Assembly: GCA_038746285.1 (NCBI GenBank)
Contig: JBCDKT010000003.1
Location: 16,003 to 80,002, forward strand
DNA length: 64,000 bases
Source of the DNA: Bacteroidota bacterium
GTDB taxonomy: Bacteria; Bacteroidota; Rhodothermia; Rhodothermales; JANQRZ01
Reading direction: 5' to 3'
In this document: positions 16,156 to 26,656 of the stretch, piece by piece
How the letters are laid out: each line of letters begins with the position of its first letter
Numbering within the stretch: the first letter of the stretch is position 1
Translations under genes and position numbers: made by a program
Notes under the pieces: generated by a model
What the model saw: the letters and a program-made list of their open reading frames with translations, nothing else
The model's database searches: none
Told to the model about the DNA's origin: nothing

Positions 16156-16653
16156 AATCCCCTTCGCAGCACCTCCGGCCCGAAACAGGGCCGCGTGGGC
16201 GGGCGTCCGAGCCGCCCCCTCAGACAAGTCTCCCCCCGCGATGACCGCGCACTGCAGCACACTGATCTCGCCTCCGGCACACTCCGTGTGCGGGCAGGCT
16301 AGATGGATGGCGGCCCGCTGCGTTCCGCTCGAACGCGCCCCGCGCTTTGCGTAGTCACCTCTTCCTTTCACCCGCGCCGCCTCCTCCAGCTCCCGGTGGC
16401 CGCGCCAGCTCGGCACACCTGCGAGCGCCGCATCCGGGATACCTCCGCGGGAAGGCCCCGCGTCCTCATCCCCGGTACGCCTGGGGTGGAGAAGCTGCCT
16501 CGGGTGAGCGGGCTGGCCTCGAAACCGATAACGACCGTCTCCTTCGGCGGTCCAAGCGGTGCCACGCACCGCATCGGAGACACGCTCGTGGGACTCGTCC
16601 CCGAGAAGCGCTGGGGTGAGCAATGTCCACCGGTTTGCTACGCCGCCTATCCG
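16156..16653. other. 500-bp spacer without a supportable gene
   Basis: Both strands were read; open frames here lack family signals or plausible starts. A small hairpin GCACAC-TCC-GTGTGC lies at 16277-16291. The spacer probably contains further debris of the deleted antiporter region plus the leader of the Mrp operon. Confidence 0.5.
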
Positions 16654-16661
16654 TAGATTGC
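16654..16661 (+). promoter_or_regulatory. TAGATTGC -7-like box of the mrp operon
   Basis: The box ends 20 nt before the ATG of mrpF, the same spacing as at ispG and the TonB receptor gene. It is the likely promoter of the F-G-AB-C-D-E operon. Confidence 0.4.
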
Positions 16662-16681
16662 ATCCGCCTCTCTTCTACGCC

Positions 16682-16987
16682 ATGTCTACGCTTCCCTGGC
16701 CTGTCGCTGTCGGCTCCGTGCTCGTCGGTCTGGCCTTTGTGCTCGTCTTTGTCCGGCTCGTGCTCGGGCCGCGCCTGCCCGACCGCGTCGTCGCGCTCGA
16801 CATGATCGCCTACCTCGCGGTCGGCGTGATCGCGCTGTGGACGCTCGCCTCCGGTGTGACGGCCTACCTCGACGCGGCGCTCGTGCTCGCCCTCATCGCG
16901 TTCCTGGCGACGGTCGCCTTCGCCCGCTTCATCGACGCGCAGGAAGAAACGCCCCCGCCCGCCACCCCACCGACGGACCGTGACTGA
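16682..16987 (+). CDS. mrpF: Na+/H+ antiporter subunit F
   Basis: 101 residues, three membrane helices, with the family signature LVLGPRLPDRVVALDM and a helix LDAALVLALIAFLATVAFARF. MrpF is a small membrane subunit of the multi-subunit Na+(Li+)/H+ antiporter. Start ATG 16682. It is first in an operon whose order is F-G-AB-C-D-E, unlike the common A-to-G order. Its end overlaps the GTG start of mrpG by 8 nt. Confidence 0.93.
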   Translation: MSTLPWPVAVGSVLVGLAFVLVFVRLVLGPRLPDRVVALDMIAYLAVGVIALWTLASGVTAYLDAALVLALIAFLATVAFARFIDAQEETPPPATPPTDRD

Positions 16988-17345
16988 CCTCGTAACGACC
17001 GCCCTCGTGCTCGCCGGAGCCGCGTTCATGCTGGTCGCGGCCCTCGGCCTGGTGCGGATGCCTGACCTGCTTATGCGGATGCACGCGGCCACGAAGGCGG
17101 GCACGCTCGGCGCGGCGCTGCTCATGCTGGCCGTGACCGTGGCCTACGAGGACGCCGGCGTCACCGTTCGCGCGCTCGCCACCGTCACCTTCCTCTTCCT
17201 GACGGCTCCCATCTCGGCCCACGTCATCGGCCGGGCGGCCTACCGAAGCGGCACCGCGCACCTCTGGCACAACACGGGCCTCGACGAACTAGCCGACGAC
17301 CGCCGCCGCGAGCGTCCGGCCCCACAGGTAGACGACCGCTCATAG
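16980..17345 (+). CDS. mrpG: Na+/H+ antiporter subunit G
   Basis: 121 residues with three membrane helices and the MnhG signature [25 protein letters not shown] and [20 protein letters not shown]. It starts at a GTG that lies within the end of mrpF, so translation is probably coupled. A short charged tail ([13 protein letters not shown]) follows the third helix. MrpG is required for assembly and activity of the Mrp complex in the inner membrane. Confidence 0.93.
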   Translation: MTDLVTTALVLAGAAFMLVAALGLVRMPDLLMRMHAATKAGTLGAALLMLAVTVAYEDAGVTVRALATVTFLFLTAPISAHVIGRAAYRSGTAHLWHNTGLDELADDRRRERPAPQVDDRS

Positions 17346-17355
17346 TCGACAGCCC

Positions 17356-20139
17356 ATGCTCACCATTCTCCTCCTCAGCTTCGCGGTCGCCCTCGCGGCC
17401 CCGCTCGCGCACCGCGCCCTCGGCGACCGGGCGGGGTGGGTGCTGGCGCTCGTGCCGCTCGGGCTGCTGGCCTACTTCGCGAGCCTCGCGCCGGCTGTGC
17501 TGGCGACCGGCGGCCTCGCCGAGACGACGCCCTGGGTGCCGACGTTCGGCGTGGACCTCGCGTTCTACCTCGACGGGCTGAGCCTGCTGTTCGTCTTCCT
17601 CATCACTGGGCTCGGGACGCTCGTCGTGGTCTACGCCGGTGGCTATCTGAAGGGCCACCGCGACCTGGGGCGGTTCTACCTCGCCCTGCTCCTGTTCATG
17701 AGCGCGATGCTCGGCCTCGTGCTGTCGAACAACCTGATCGCCCTCTTCGTCTTCTGGGAGCTGACCTCGTTCTCGTCGTACCTCCTGATCGGGTTCAAGC
17801 ACGAGGTTGAGGAGTCGCGGAAGTCCGCGCTCCAGGCGCTCCTCGTGACCGGCGGCGGCGGCCTCGCGCTTCTGGCGGGCTTCCTCCTGCTCGGGTCGAT
17901 AGGCGGGGGGACGTTCGACATGCGCGAGATCCTGGCGAACGCCGAGGCCGTCCGGGCGCACGCGCTGTACCCGGCGGCGTTCGCGCTCGTCGCGCTCGGC
18001 TGCTTCACCAAGAGCGCGCAGTTCCCGTTCCACTTCTGGCTGCCGAACGCGATGGCGGCCCCGACGCCGGTCAGCGCCTACCTCCACTCGGCGACGATGG
18101 TCAAGGCCGGCGTCTACCTCCTGATGCGGCTCGACAGCACGCTCGGCGGGACCGCGCTGTGGACGGTCACGCTCTCGGTCGCCGGCGCGGCGACGATGCT
18201 CGTCGGCGCGGTGTGGGCGCTGCGGCAGACCGACCTCAAGAAAGTCCTCGCCTACTCGACCGTGACCGCGCTCGGCACGCTGACGCTGCTCGTCGGGCTG
18301 TCGTTCGAGGCGAGTATCAAGGCGGCGGTCGTGTTCCTGCTCGTCCACGCGCTCTACAAGGGGGCCCTGTTTATGGTCGCCGGGACGGTCGACCACGAGG
18401 CCGGGACGCGCGAGGTGCTGTCGCTGGGCGGGCTGCGCCGGGCGATGCCGCTCACCTTCGGCGCGGCGGGGCTCGCGGGCCTGTCGATGGCGGGCGTGCC
18501 GCCGCTCTTCGGGTTCATCGGGAAAGAGCTGGCCTACAAAGCCAAGCTCGGCTTCGATGGGGCTGACGTCCTCCTGCCCGGCGCGGCGGTCGTGGCGAAC
18601 GCGCTGACGATTGCGGCGGCGGGGATCGTCGTGCTCCGGCCGTTCTGGGGGGCGCTCCAGCCGACGCCGAAGGACGCGCATGAAGCCCCGCCCTCGATGT
18701 GGATCGGCCCGCTCGTGCTCGCGCTCGTCGGCCTCGTCTTTGGCCTCTTCCCGTCCCTCTTACCCGCCGCGCTCGTCGACAGCGCCGTGACGGCGACGCT
18801 GGGGTTCTCGACCGAGATCACGCTGGCGCTGTGGTACGGGCTGGGGACGGCGCTCTACCTCAGCATTCTTACCGTCGCCCTCGGCGTGCTCGCCTACTGG
18901 CAGTGGGACCGCGTGCGCGGCGCGCTCGCCCGCCTCGACGGGCTCGCGCGCGTTGGGCCCGAGCGCGGCTACGAACGCCTGCTCGACGGCACGCTCGCGC
19001 TCGCGGGGTGGCAGACGCGGGTGCTCCAGAACGGCAGCCTGCGCGGCTACCTCGTCTGGCTCCTCACGGCGGTCGTGCTCCTGCCCGGCGTGACGCTGGC
19101 CGCGCGCTACCCCGAGGTCTTCGCATCGTTCGGGGCGGCGTGGGACGAGCTGCTGCCGCACGAGTGGGCGCTCGCTCTCCTCATCGTGCTCAGTGCGGGG
19201 GCAACGGTGTTTGCGCGCTCGCGGATGCTGGCCGTCGCGGCGCTCGGCGTGGTCGGGTTCAGCGTGGCGCTCCTTTTCCTGGGCCTCGGCGCGCCGGACC
19301 TGGCGATGACGCAGCTCCTCGTCGAGACGCTGATCGTGGTCATCATTCTGCTTGTGCTGCTTCACCTGCCGCTCTTGCGGGCCGAGCGCGGCGGGACAGA
19401 CGTGGGGCGCTGGGCGAGCGGACTGCTCGCCGTCGGTGCAGGCTTGCTCGTGACCACGCTCTCGCTCGCCATCACCGGACTGCCGTTCGACGCCTCGGTG
19501 TCGGCCTTCTACGCCGAGCGCAGCGTCCCCGACGGTTTCGGCCGCAACCTCGTCAACGTCATCCTGGTCGACTTCCGGGCGCTCGACACGTTCGGCGAGG
19601 TCACGGTCCTGGCCGTCGCGGCGCTGGGGGCGCACGTCCTCGTCCTCGGCGGCGCGGTGCCGGGCCTGCCGCGCCTCGACGTGGGCGGCTCGCTCATCCT
19701 GCGCACGGCGACGCGGTTTCTGATCACGCTCCTGTTCCTGGCGTCGCTCTTCATGCTCTGGCGCGGCCACAACGAGCCCGGCGGCGGCTTCATCGGCGGG
19801 CTGATGGCGGCGGGCGCGTTCGCGCTCTACCTGATGGCTTTCGGCGAGGACGCGATGCGGCGGCTGCTGCGCGTGGACCCGCGCGGGCTGCTCGGCGTCG
19901 GTCTGGCAATCGCCCTCGTGAGCGGGCTGTTCGCGCTCTTCTCGGGCGAGGCGTTTATGACCGGGCAGTGGGTCTCGCTCAAGCTCGGTGCGGCCCTGGA
20001 GCCGCTCAAGCTCGGGACGCCGCTCCTGTTCGACATCGGCGTCTTCCTCGTCGTGATCGGCTTCACGCTCACCATCATCCTGGCCCTGGAGCGCGCCCAG
20101 CCGCGCCCGGCCTCGACTGCTTCAATGCGTGATTCGTGA
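17356..20139 (+). CDS. mrpA: Na+/H+ antiporter fused subunits A and B
   Basis: 927 residues. Up to about residue 770 it is MrpA: about 20 membrane helices, an NuoL/proton-conducting transporter core ([65 protein letters not shown]) and the MbhD/MbhE-like extension ([21 protein letters not shown]). From about 777 to 920 it is an MnhB domain ([31 protein letters not shown]). Such A-B fusions are known in several phyla. The last codons (ASMRDS) are written by a word repeat that continues into the spacer. Confidence 0.93.
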   Translation: MLTILLLSFAVALAAPLAHRALGDRAGWVLALVPLGLLAYFASLAPAVLATGGLAETTPWVPTFGVDLAFYLDGLSLLFVFLITGLGTLVVVYAGGYLKGHRDLGRFYLALLLFMSAMLGLVLSNNLIALFVFWELTSFSSYLLIGFKHEVEESRKSALQALLVTGGGGLALLAGFLLLGSIGGGTFDMREILANAEAVRAHALYPAAFALVALGCFTKSAQFPFHFWLPNAMAAPTPVSAYLHSATMVKAGVYLLMRLDSTLGGTALWTVTLSVAGAATMLVGAVWALRQTDLKKVLAYSTVTALGTLTLLVGLSFEASIKAAVVFLLVHALYKGALFMVAGTVDHEAGTREVLSLGGLRRAMPLTFGAAGLAGLSMAGVPPLFGFIGKELAYKAKLGFDGADVLLPGAAVVANALTIAAAGIVVLRPFWGALQPTPKDAHEAPPSMWIGPLVLALVGLVFGLFPSLLPAALVDSAVTATLGFSTEITLALWYGLGTALYLSILTVALGVLAYWQWDRVRGALARLDGLARVGPERGYERLLDGTLALAGWQTRVLQNGSLRGYLVWLLTAVVLLPGVTLAARYPEVFASFGAAWDELLPHEWALALLIVLSAGATVFARSRMLAVAALGVVGFSVALLFLGLGAPDLAMTQLLVETLIVVIILLVLLHLPLLRAERGGTDVGRWASGLLAVGAGLLVTTLSLAITGLPFDASVSAFYAERSVPDGFGRNLVNVILVDFRALDTFGEVTVLAVAALGAHVLVLGGAVPGLPRLDVGGSLILRTATRFLITLLFLASLFMLWRGHNEPGGGFIGGLMAAGAFALYLMAFGEDAMRRLLRVDPRGLLGVGLAIALVSGLFALFSGEAFMTGQWVSLKLGAALEPLKLGTPLLFDIGVFLVVIGFTLTIILALERAQPRPASTASMRDS

Positions 20140-20188
20140 TGCGTGATGTCCCCTCGGCATCCTCACGCATCACGGGTCACGCAGCATC
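20126..20188. repeat. word repeat GCGTGAT with inverted arms
   Basis: TGCGTGATTCGTGATGCGTGATG (variants of GCGTGAT) at 20126-20148 faces CATCCTCACGCATCACGGG and further inverted words at 20158-20188. The left arm overlaps the 3' end and stop codon of mrpA. It separates mrpAB from mrpC, the only sizeable gap in the operon, and could cause pausing, attenuation or RNA processing there. Confidence 0.65.
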
Positions 20189-20194
20189 AACTCC

Positions 20195-20632
20195 ATGCAA
20201 ACGCTCCTTGCCCTTCTGACCGGCGTCCTGTTCGCGGCCGGGGTCTACCTGATCCTGCGGCGCAACATGCTGCGGATGATCTTCGGCCTCGTGCTGCTCT
20301 CGAACGCGGTCAACCTGCTCGTCTTCAGCATGGGCCGCGTCGAGCGCCTCGCCCCGCCGCTCGTGGCGCCGGGCGAGGTCGCCCCGCTCGTGGCCGTGGC
20401 GAACCCGCTGCCGCAAGCGCTCGTGCTGACGGCGGTCGTGATCGGGTTCGGGCTGATCTCGTTCGCGCTGGTGCTCGTCTACCGCAGCTTCGTCACGCTC
20501 GGCACCGTCGAGACCGACGCGCTCGGGCCGGAAGACCTCGGCAGCGAAGCCGCCGCGCCGGAGCCGCCCCCTTGGGTTCAGGCGCAGATCGCCGAACCAA
20601 CCACTGCCCTCCCCGAACCCGTAGCCCGATGA
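20195..20632 (+). CDS. mrpC: Na+/H+ antiporter subunit C
   Basis: 145 residues, NuoK-like, with three helices and the signature [27 protein letters not shown], then [28 protein letters not shown] hydrophilic tail of about 40 residues follows. MrpC is a small membrane subunit packed against MrpA and MrpD. Its stop overlaps the mrpD start (ATGA), so the two are translationally coupled. Confidence 0.93.
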   Translation: MQTLLALLTGVLFAAGVYLILRRNMLRMIFGLVLLSNAVNLLVFSMGRVERLAPPLVAPGEVAPLVAVANPLPQALVLTAVVIGFGLISFALVLVYRSFVTLGTVETDALGPEDLGSEAAAPEPPPWVQAQIAEPTTALPEPVAR

Positions 20633-22143
20633 GCTGGCTTCTCGTCTTGCCGGTCCTGATCCCGCTCGCCACGGCGACGCTTGCGCTCCTGGCGCGGCGG
20701 TCGCTGGCGGCGCAGCGCGTGGTGAGCGTCACCGGTGCCGTCGCCCTGCTCGTCGCGGCCGGCGTGCTGATGGCCGGGATCGTCGAGGACGGCGTGCAGG
20801 CGCTCCAGGTCGGGGCGTGGGCCGCGCCGTTCGGGATCACGCTTGTGGCCGATCTCCTCGGCGCGGTGATGGTGCTCATCACGGCGATCGTCGGCCTCGC
20901 CGCGATTGTCTACTCGCTGGCCTCGGTCGATCCCGAGCGCGAGCGCTTCCACTACCATGTGCTCTACCACGTCCTGCTGATGGGCGTCTGCGGGACGTTT
21001 CTGACGGGCGACCTGTTCAACCTCTACGTCTGGTTCGAGGTGCTGTTGATCTCGTCGTTCGTCCTCCTCGTGCTGGGCAACGAACGGGCGCAGGTGCGGG
21101 GCGCGGTCGTCTACGTCTTTGTCAACCTCGTCGGGTCGCTGTGCTTCCTCGCGGCGATTGGGATGCTCTACGGCATCGCGGGGACCCTCAACTTCGCCGA
21201 CCTCGCGCTCCGCCTCGCCGAGACCGACGCGCCCGGCCTCGTGACAGCGGTCTCGATGCTCTTCCTGATCGCCTTCGGGATCAAGGCGGCCGTCTTCCCG
21301 CTCTTCTTCTGGCTCCCGGCGTCGTACCACACCCCGCCGATCGCGGTCGCCGCCATCTTCGCCGGGCTGCTGACCAAAGTTGGGGTCTACGCGCTGATTC
21401 GCACGTTCACGCTCCTCTTCACCCAGGACATCGGGTGGACCCACACGATCCTGCTCTGGGTGGCGGGGCTGACGATGGTGACGGGCGTGCTCGGCGCGGC
21501 GTCGCAGTCGGACGTGCGCAAGATTCTGAGCTTCCACATCGTGAGCCAGATCGGGTACATGGTGATGGGGCTCGCGCTCTTCACCCCGCTCGCGCTCGTC
21601 GGGGCGGTGTTCTACATCGTCCACCACATCATCGTCAAGGCGAACCTATTCCTCGTCGCGGGCCTCGCCGAGCGGCTCGTCGGGTCGTTCGAGCTAGACA
21701 ATCTCGGTGGGCTCTACCGGGCGCACCCGTGGCTGGCGGTACTGTTCATCGTCCCGGCGTTCTCGCTGGCGGGTTTCCCGCCGCTCTCGGGGTTCTGGGC
21801 GAAGCTGATCCTGATCAAGGCCGGCCTCGACGCGCAGGCGTGGGGGATCGTGGCGGTCGCGCTCGTGGTCGGCGTTTTAACGCTCTTTTCGATGACCAAA
21901 ATCTGGAATGGGGCGTTCTGGAAGCCACTGGCTGACGGACTCGCACCTCGGTCGGCGCGCGGCGTCGTGCTGATGGCGAGTCCGGTGGCGGCGCTGGCGG
22001 TGCTCACGCTCGTGATCGGCCTCTGGGCCGAGCCCTTCTTCGCCTTCGCCACCGACGCTGCTGCGGCCCTGCTCGACCCGGCGGCCTACATCGATGCTGT
22101 GCTGGGCGAGTCGGCCGGCCTCCCTTCTCACCTCTCACCATGA
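20629..22143 (+). CDS. mrpD: Na+/H+ antiporter subunit D
   Basis: 504 residues, about 14 membrane helices, homologous to NuoM/N proton-translocating subunits. Seen motifs include [54 protein letters not shown] and [17 protein letters not shown], with the lysines and glutamate of the proton path. The start at 20629 is fixed by the ATGA overlap with mrpC; a longer upstream frame is the shadow of mrpC. It overlaps mrpE by ATGA at its end. Confidence 0.95.
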   Translation: MSWLLVLPVLIPLATATLALLARRSLAAQRVVSVTGAVALLVAAGVLMAGIVEDGVQALQVGAWAAPFGITLVADLLGAVMVLITAIVGLAAIVYSLASVDPERERFHYHVLYHVLLMGVCGTFLTGDLFNLYVWFEVLLISSFVLLVLGNERAQVRGAVVYVFVNLVGSLCFLAAIGMLYGIAGTLNFADLALRLAETDAPGLVTAVSMLFLIAFGIKAAVFPLFFWLPASYHTPPIAVAAIFAGLLTKVGVYALIRTFTLLFTQDIGWTHTILLWVAGLTMVTGVLGAASQSDVRKILSFHIVSQIGYMVMGLALFTPLALVGAVFYIVHHIIVKANLFLVAGLAERLVGSFELDNLGGLYRAHPWLAVLFIVPAFSLAGFPPLSGFWAKLILIKAGLDAQAWGIVAVALVVGVLTLFSMTKIWNGAFWKPLADGLAPRSARGVVLMASPVAALAVLTLVIGLWAEPFFAFATDAAAALLDPAAYIDAVLGESAGLPSHLSP

Positions 22144-22718
22144 AGCTCTTCCTGCTCAACATCCTGCTGGCGCTGCTGTGGGCGGCGGTGAGCGGCTCGT
22201 TCGAGCCGGTGACGCTCGCGGCGGGCTTCGCGCTCGGCTACCTCGTGCTGCTGCTCGCGCGCCCCGCCTTCGGGGCGTCGGGGTACTACGCCGGGCTGTG
22301 GCGGGGCCTCGCCTTCGCCGCGTTCTACGTGTGGGAGCTGTTGCTGTCGAGCGTGCGCGTGGCCTTCGACGTACTCACGCCGCGCCTCCGCGCGCAGCCG
22401 GGGATCGTCGCCGTCCCGCTCGACGCCCAGACTGACCTCGAGATGACGACGCTCGCCAACCTCATCTCGCTCACGCCCGGCACGCTCTCGCTCGACGTCT
22501 CGCCCGACCGCCGGACGCTCTACGTCCACGCGATGTACCTCGGCGACGGCCCCGACGCGCTCCGGGCTAACCTCAAGGAGCAGATCGAGCGCCGCGTGCT
22601 CGCGCTCTTTCGCCCCTCCGACGTGTCCTCTCCTGACACGACTTCGCTATCTCCGCTTCGGCCCGATAAGGAGCATGGTCCCGACCGGGAAACGGCTGCG
22701 GAGCACAACGTGGGCTAG
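22140..22718 (+). CDS. mrpE: Na+/H+ antiporter subunit E
   Basis: 192 residues. Two or three N-terminal helices ([36 protein letters not shown]) are followed by the MnhE soluble part ([32 protein letters not shown]). It is the last gene of the mrp operon and starts inside the mrpD stop. The C-terminal 25 residues are low-complexity and unlike other MrpE tails. Confidence 0.92.
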   Translation: MKLFLLNILLALLWAAVSGSFEPVTLAAGFALGYLVLLLARPAFGASGYYAGLWRGLAFAAFYVWELLLSSVRVAFDVLTPRLRAQPGIVAVPLDAQTDLEMTTLANLISLTPGTLSLDVSPDRRTLYVHAMYLGDGPDALRANLKEQIERRVLALFRPSDVSSPDTTSLSPLRPDKEHGPDRETAAEHNVG

Positions 22719-22765
22719 CTGCCCACGCCTTTCTACACCTCACACCTAACCTAACAGGTACTAAC

Positions 22766-23311
22766 ATGCGACACCTCTTAGCTCTCACGCTCGCTGCGTT
22801 TCTCTTCGCTGCGCCCGCCGCCGCTCAGGGAATGAACCACGACCCGATCACGATGGCCGAAGTCGAAGCCGCCCAGCAGGCCTGGGGTGAAGGCATCGTC
22901 TCCATCGGTCAGGTCTACACCAACGGCGGCGACTTCCGCGCCCGTGCCATGGACCACATCCTGACGCACTACGCCTACGGAGCCAACCAGACCATCCTCT
23001 TCAAGCCGACCCTCGCCGCCGAGGACCAGTTCCGTGGGGACTTCGCCGGGGCGCTGAGTTATTTCGTCGGGACCGATGGGACCGAGGACGGCGGCTTCGC
23101 CATCGCGCCGTACACCAACGTCCGCTGGGAGAACGAAGGCACCGTCATCTCCGAAAACGGTGACATGGCTATGGCCATGGGGAACTACTTCTTCACCGGC
23201 ACCGACGGCGGCGAGACGAAGGTCGAGTACACCTTCGGCTACGCTAAAGACCGGAACGGCGACCTGGAGATCGTGCTCCACCACAGCTCGCTCCCGTTCA
23301 GCGCGAACTAA
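22766..23311 (+). CDS. exported NTF2-like protein (CaMKII association-domain type)
   Basis: 181 residues. A signal peptide (LLALTLAAFLFAAPAAAQG) precedes an NTF2-like fold ending VEYTFGYAKDRNGDLEIVLHHSSLPF. That ending is the hallmark of bacterial CaMKII association-domain/SnoaL-like proteins, which databases sometimes mislabel as phosphoribosyl-AMP cyclohydrolase. No enzymatic residues can be assigned. It lies between mrpE and a porin gene and is followed by a strong terminator hairpin, so it is probably transcribed alone or as the last of the mrp unit. Role unknown. Confidence 0.65.
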   Translation: MRHLLALTLAAFLFAAPAAAQGMNHDPITMAEVEAAQQAWGEGIVSIGQVYTNGGDFRARAMDHILTHYAYGANQTILFKPTLAAEDQFRGDFAGALSYFVGTDGTEDGGFAIAPYTNVRWENEGTVISENGDMAMAMGNYFFTGTDGGETKVEYTFGYAKDRNGDLEIVLHHSSLPFSAN

Positions 23312-23337
23312 CGGCGGCCTGTGTTGCCCGTTTCACC

Positions 23338-23372
23338 GCGGCGGCCTGGGGCACTAGGCTTCAGGCCGCCGC
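23338..23372 (+). terminator. GC-rich hairpin terminator
   Basis: An 11-bp perfect stem (GCGGCGGCCTG / CAGGCCGCCGC) with a 13-nt loop is followed by TCTATTCTT. It lies 27 nt behind the NTF2-like gene and 18 nt before the porin ATG. A half-copy of the stem (CGGCGGCCTG) occurs just before, at 23312. Confidence 0.75.
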
Positions 23373-23390
23373 TCTATTCTTGCCCCTCCC

Positions 23391-24485
23391 ATGCCTCTTC
23401 TACCCGCCGCACGCCGCCTCGCTCTTGCCACCGCTGCCCTGCTCCTCGCCGCGCCCGCCGCGACCGCCCAACTCTCGCTCGGCAATGACCTCCGCCTCGA
23501 CCTCGCCGGCGGCGTCCAACCGCGCTCGAGCGTCGGCGTCGAGGAGAACGCCGAGGACGAGACTCGCTACGGCTTCGGCCTCCGCCGCGCCCGCATCCAG
23601 GCCCGCGTCCTCTACCGCGACCTCGGCGGGGTCGAGTACGACGTCGAGGGCGGCTCGGGGTCGATTGAGAGCGTGGACCTCTTCGCGTTCGCCAACCTCA
23701 CTAAGCAGGTCCAGGCGCGCGTCGGCTACTTCCCCATCGCCCAGCCCGCAGGCGGCATCCTCACCCCCTACTTCCTCATCGACGCCGTGGACCGCGCCGC
23801 CATCGACGAGCGCTGGCTCGCCGGCACCCTCGGCGGCGACGGCCGTGACCTCGGGGCCGACGTCACCTACGCCGGTGACCGGACGACGCTCTCACTGGCG
23901 GTCCACAACGGCTTCGGCACGTTCCAGCGCGGGACCAACAACTTCCGCGAGGGCATCTCAGGCGACGACGTGGTCAACGGCGCGGAGACGCCGGGGCTGG
24001 CCCTCTCCTCGGTCGCGATCTACGAGCCGGGGTCGGGCGTCGAGGTCGGCGTCTACGGCGGCTTCAACGGGGCCAACCCCGACCGGACCGACCGGGGGGC
24101 CGGCGGCCGGGACTACACGAGCGGCGGCGCACACGTCTACTGGGGCGGTTCGCCCGGCAGCCAGCCCGTCCGCCTCAAGCTCGACGCGATCGCGCTCCGC
24201 TACGACGACGACGGCGACGGCTCGCAGGACCAGGCCGGTCTCTCGGCCTTCGGGGCCGTCCGGGTCTTCGGCTACGGCGAAGCCTTCGCCCGCGCCGAGC
24301 GCTACTGGAACGACACGGACCGCTCCGGCGACGACTTCCTCACCGCCGGCCTCAGCTACAGCCCCAGCGCAGCCCGCGGCGCTCCGTACCACCGCGCCCG
24401 CCTGACGCTGGCCTACCACTTCCGCACGAGCGACGTCCTCGACAACGCCCACCTCGTCGTCCTCCAGGGACAGATCATCTTCTGA
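23391..24485 (+). CDS. outer-membrane porin (OprP-like phosphate-selective porin fold)
   Basis: 364 residues with a signal peptide (ALATAALLLAAPAATAQ-LS). Alternating hydrophobic strands (FGLRRARIQARVLY, VEYDVEGG, VQARVGYFPIAQPAG) and a terminal Phe (LQGQIIF) mark a beta-barrel. The FGLRRARI...YRDLG pattern and the GYFPIAQPAGG turn resemble porin O/P family proteins. It should sit in the outer membrane as a trimeric or monomeric channel; anion versus general selectivity cannot be read. It comes before a K+/H+ antiporter-type gene but with a separate promoter box between them. Confidence 0.75.
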   Translation: MPLLPAARRLALATAALLLAAPAATAQLSLGNDLRLDLAGGVQPRSSVGVEENAEDETRYGFGLRRARIQARVLYRDLGGVEYDVEGGSGSIESVDLFAFANLTKQVQARVGYFPIAQPAGGILTPYFLIDAVDRAAIDERWLAGTLGGDGRDLGADVTYAGDRTTLSLAVHNGFGTFQRGTNNFREGISGDDVVNGAETPGLALSSVAIYEPGSGVEVGVYGGFNGANPDRTDRGAGGRDYTSGGAHVYWGGSPGSQPVRLKLDAIALRYDDDGDGSQDQAGLSAFGAVRVFGYGEAFARAERYWNDTDRSGDDFLTAGLSYSPSAARGAPYHRARLTLAYHFRTSDVLDNAHLVVLQGQIIF

Positions 24486-24509
24486 CCGGCTCCGCCCGGC
24501 GACACCGAC

Positions 24510-24528
24510 GAGACAGAGGTACTGTCTC
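24510..24528. other. GAGACAG/CTGTCTC hairpin behind the porin gene
   Basis: A perfect 7-bp stem with a 5-nt loop lies 25 nt after the porin stop. It lacks a T-run. It may be a weak terminator or an operator-like palindrome upstream of the antiporter. Confidence 0.35.
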
Positions 24529-24545
24529 AGCAGGGCACGGGCGGT

Positions 24546-24553
24546 TACCTTTC
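24546..24553 (+). promoter_or_regulatory. TACCTTTC -7-like box
   Basis: It ends 22 nt before the ATG of the CPA2 antiporter and fits the recurring TAnnTT(G/C/T) pattern. Confidence 0.35.
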
Positions 24554-24575
24554 CCGCAGCCGCACCCTACGTCCG

Positions 24576-26573
24576 ATGCCGCTCGCCGTCACGCTCCCGT
24601 TTCTCCGCGAAGTCGCCATCCTGCTCGTAGCGAGCGTCGGGATCGCCTACCTCTGCTACCGCCTCCGGCTCGTCCCGATCGTCGGGTTTCTGCTGGCCGG
24701 GGTGCTCGTCGGGCCAGGGGCGCTCGGGCTGGTGGATGACGGCGACTTCGTCCGGCAGGCGGCCGAGGTCGGCGTGATCCTGCTGCTGTTCACGATCGGC
24801 GTTGAGTTCTCGCTGGAGAAGCTGGCGCGGATCGGGCGGGCGATCTTCCTCGGCGGCGGCGTGCAAACGCTCGGGACGACGGCGCTCGTGGCGGGCCTGC
24901 TCGCCGCGCTCGGGGTCGAGGTCGGGCCGGCGGTCTTCACGGGCTTCCTCGTCGCACTGTCCTCGACGGCAATTGTGCTGAAGCTCCTCGCCGAGCGCGC
25001 CGAGACAGACACCCCGCCGGGACGGCTCACGCTCGCGGTCCTCATCTTCCAGGACCTCGCGGTCGTCGTGATGGTCCTCCTCGTGCCGACCCTCGCCGGG
25101 GCCGGCGGCTCGGCGCTCGACACGGCGTGGGCGCTCGGCAAGGCGGCGCTCGTCGTGGCGTTCGTGCTCGTCGGGGCGCGGCGCGCGATTCCGTGGATGC
25201 TCGACCGGCTGGCGAAGACGCGGCGGACCGAGCTGCTGCTGCTGGCCGTCGTCGCGGTGTGCTTCGGGACGGCGTGGCTGACGAGCCTCGCCGGGGTGAG
25301 CCTCGCGCTCGGCGCGTTCCTCGCGGGCCTCGTGGTCTCGGAGAGCCACTACGCCGAGGCGGCCGTCGCGGACGTGCTCCCGCTCCAGACCGTCTTCAAC
25401 GCCGTCTTCTTCGTCTCGATCGGGATGCTGCTCGACGTCGGGTTCGTCGCGGCGAACCTGGGCCTCGTGCTCGCGGCAGTCGTCGGCGTGTTCGCGATTA
25501 AGGCGCTGCTCGTCGCGCTCGCCGTCCTCGTGCTGAAGTGGCCCGCGCGGACGGCGACAGCGGTCGCGCTCGCGCGCGCGCCGATCGGCGAGTTCTCGTT
25601 CGTCCTGGTGCTCGAAGGCAACCGGTTCGGGCTGACCCCGGGCGGGCTCGGGGCTGACGGGGAGCAGCTGTTCGTGGCGACGGCGGTCGTGCTGATGCTG
25701 CTGACGCCGTTTCTGCTCGCCGCCGGGCCGCGCCTCGGCGAGCGCCTCGGGCGCCGCTGGCCGGGGTCCGCGCCGGAGACCGTCGAGGCCGAGGTCGAGA
25801 TGGAGGACCACACGATCGTCGTCGGCTACGGCCCGGCCGGGCAGCGGCTCGGGCGCGTCCTCCACAACACCGGCATCCCGTTCGTGGTGGTGGACCTCAA
25901 CCCGGAGAACGTCGAGGCCGCGCAAGAGGCCGGGTTCGAGGCCTTCTACGGCGACATCGGGCGGCACCACCTCCTGGAGACCGTCGGCGTCGAGCGCGCG
26001 AAGGTGTGCGTCGTCGCCATCAACGACCGGACGGCGACCGAGCGTGCCATTCGCCTCGCCCGCTACCACAACCCGACACTCCAGATCATCGTCCGCTCGC
26101 GCTTCATCGCGGACGTAGAGCCGCTCCACGAGGCCGGGGCCGACGTCGTCGTGCCCGAGGAGCTGGAGACGACGGTGCGGCTCTTCAGCCAGGTGCTCGG
26201 GTCGTACTTCGTGCCGCCGGACGAGGTCGCCCGCCAGGTGAGCCTGGTCCGGGCGGGCGACTACGAGGTGCTGCGCGGGAGCATCCAGGAGGCGCACCTG
26301 ATGGTGCTCCAGGGCCTCGACGAAGAGGGCCTCCACACCCGCGCCGTCGCCGTGCGCGCCGGGGCACCCGCCGCCGGCGCGACGCTCGCCGACCTCGCCC
26401 TCCGGCGCCGGCACGGCCTGACGGTCCTCGCCGTCCGGCGTGGCCGCGAGACCATCGGCAGCCCGGCGGGCGACTTCCACGTCGAGGCCGGGGACCGCCT
26501 CGTGCTCGTCGGGGCCGCGGCCCAGTTCGCCGCCTGCGCCGACCTCTTCCGTACCCCGGAGCCGGTAGAGTAG
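24576..26573 (+). CDS. CPA2 family monovalent cation:proton antiporter (KefB-type) with RCK domain
   Basis: 665 residues. About 12 membrane helices (residues 1-385) carry the CPA2 core (VGVILLLFTIGVEFSLEKL, VALSSTAIVLKLL, FQDLAVVVMVLLVP). A TrkA-N/RCK NAD-binding domain starts near 410 (HTIVVGYGPAGQRLGRVL) and a TrkA-C domain near 555-655 ends the protein. Such proteins exchange K+ or Na+ for protons and are gated by nucleotides. A deleted paralogue lies at 15714, on the other side of the mrp operon, so the region once had two. Confidence 0.9.
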   Translation: MPLAVTLPFLREVAILLVASVGIAYLCYRLRLVPIVGFLLAGVLVGPGALGLVDDGDFVRQAAEVGVILLLFTIGVEFSLEKLARIGRAIFLGGGVQTLGTTALVAGLLAALGVEVGPAVFTGFLVALSSTAIVLKLLAERAETDTPPGRLTLAVLIFQDLAVVVMVLLVPTLAGAGGSALDTAWALGKAALVVAFVLVGARRAIPWMLDRLAKTRRTELLLLAVVAVCFGTAWLTSLAGVSLALGAFLAGLVVSESHYAEAAVADVLPLQTVFNAVFFVSIGMLLDVGFVAANLGLVLAAVVGVFAIKALLVALAVLVLKWPARTATAVALARAPIGEFSFVLVLEGNRFGLTPGGLGADGEQLFVATAVVLMLLTPFLLAAGPRLGERLGRRWPGSAPETVEAEVEMEDHTIVVGYGPAGQRLGRVLHNTGIPFVVVDLNPENVEAAQEAGFEAFYGDIGRHHLLETVGVERAKVCVVAINDRTATERAIRLARYHNPTLQIIVRSRFIADVEPLHEAGADVVVPEELETTVRLFSQVLGSYFVPPDEVARQVSLVRAGDYEVLRGSIQEAHLMVLQGLDEEGLHTRAVAVRAGAPAAGATLADLALRRRHGLTVLAVRRGRETIGSPAGDFHVEAGDRLVLVGAAAQFAACADLFRTPEPVE

Positions 26574-26628
26574 CGGAATATTAACGGTTGAACCCGAACC
26601 CGCGCCCGCGCGCTTAGTATGAGCGCCG

Positions 26629-26636
26629 TAGTTTGC
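26629..26636 (+). promoter_or_regulatory. TAGTTTGC -7-like box of ispG
   Basis: The box ends 20 nt before the ispG ATG at 26657 and is one of the best matches of the window-wide pattern. Confidence 0.45.
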
Positions 26637-26656
26637 CGCACACCCATCCCTCTCAG

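Noticed and set aside
16303..16656. A 117-codon plus-strand frame in the spacer before mrpF
   Set aside because: No signal, domain or plausible initiation; composition resembles untranslated debris.
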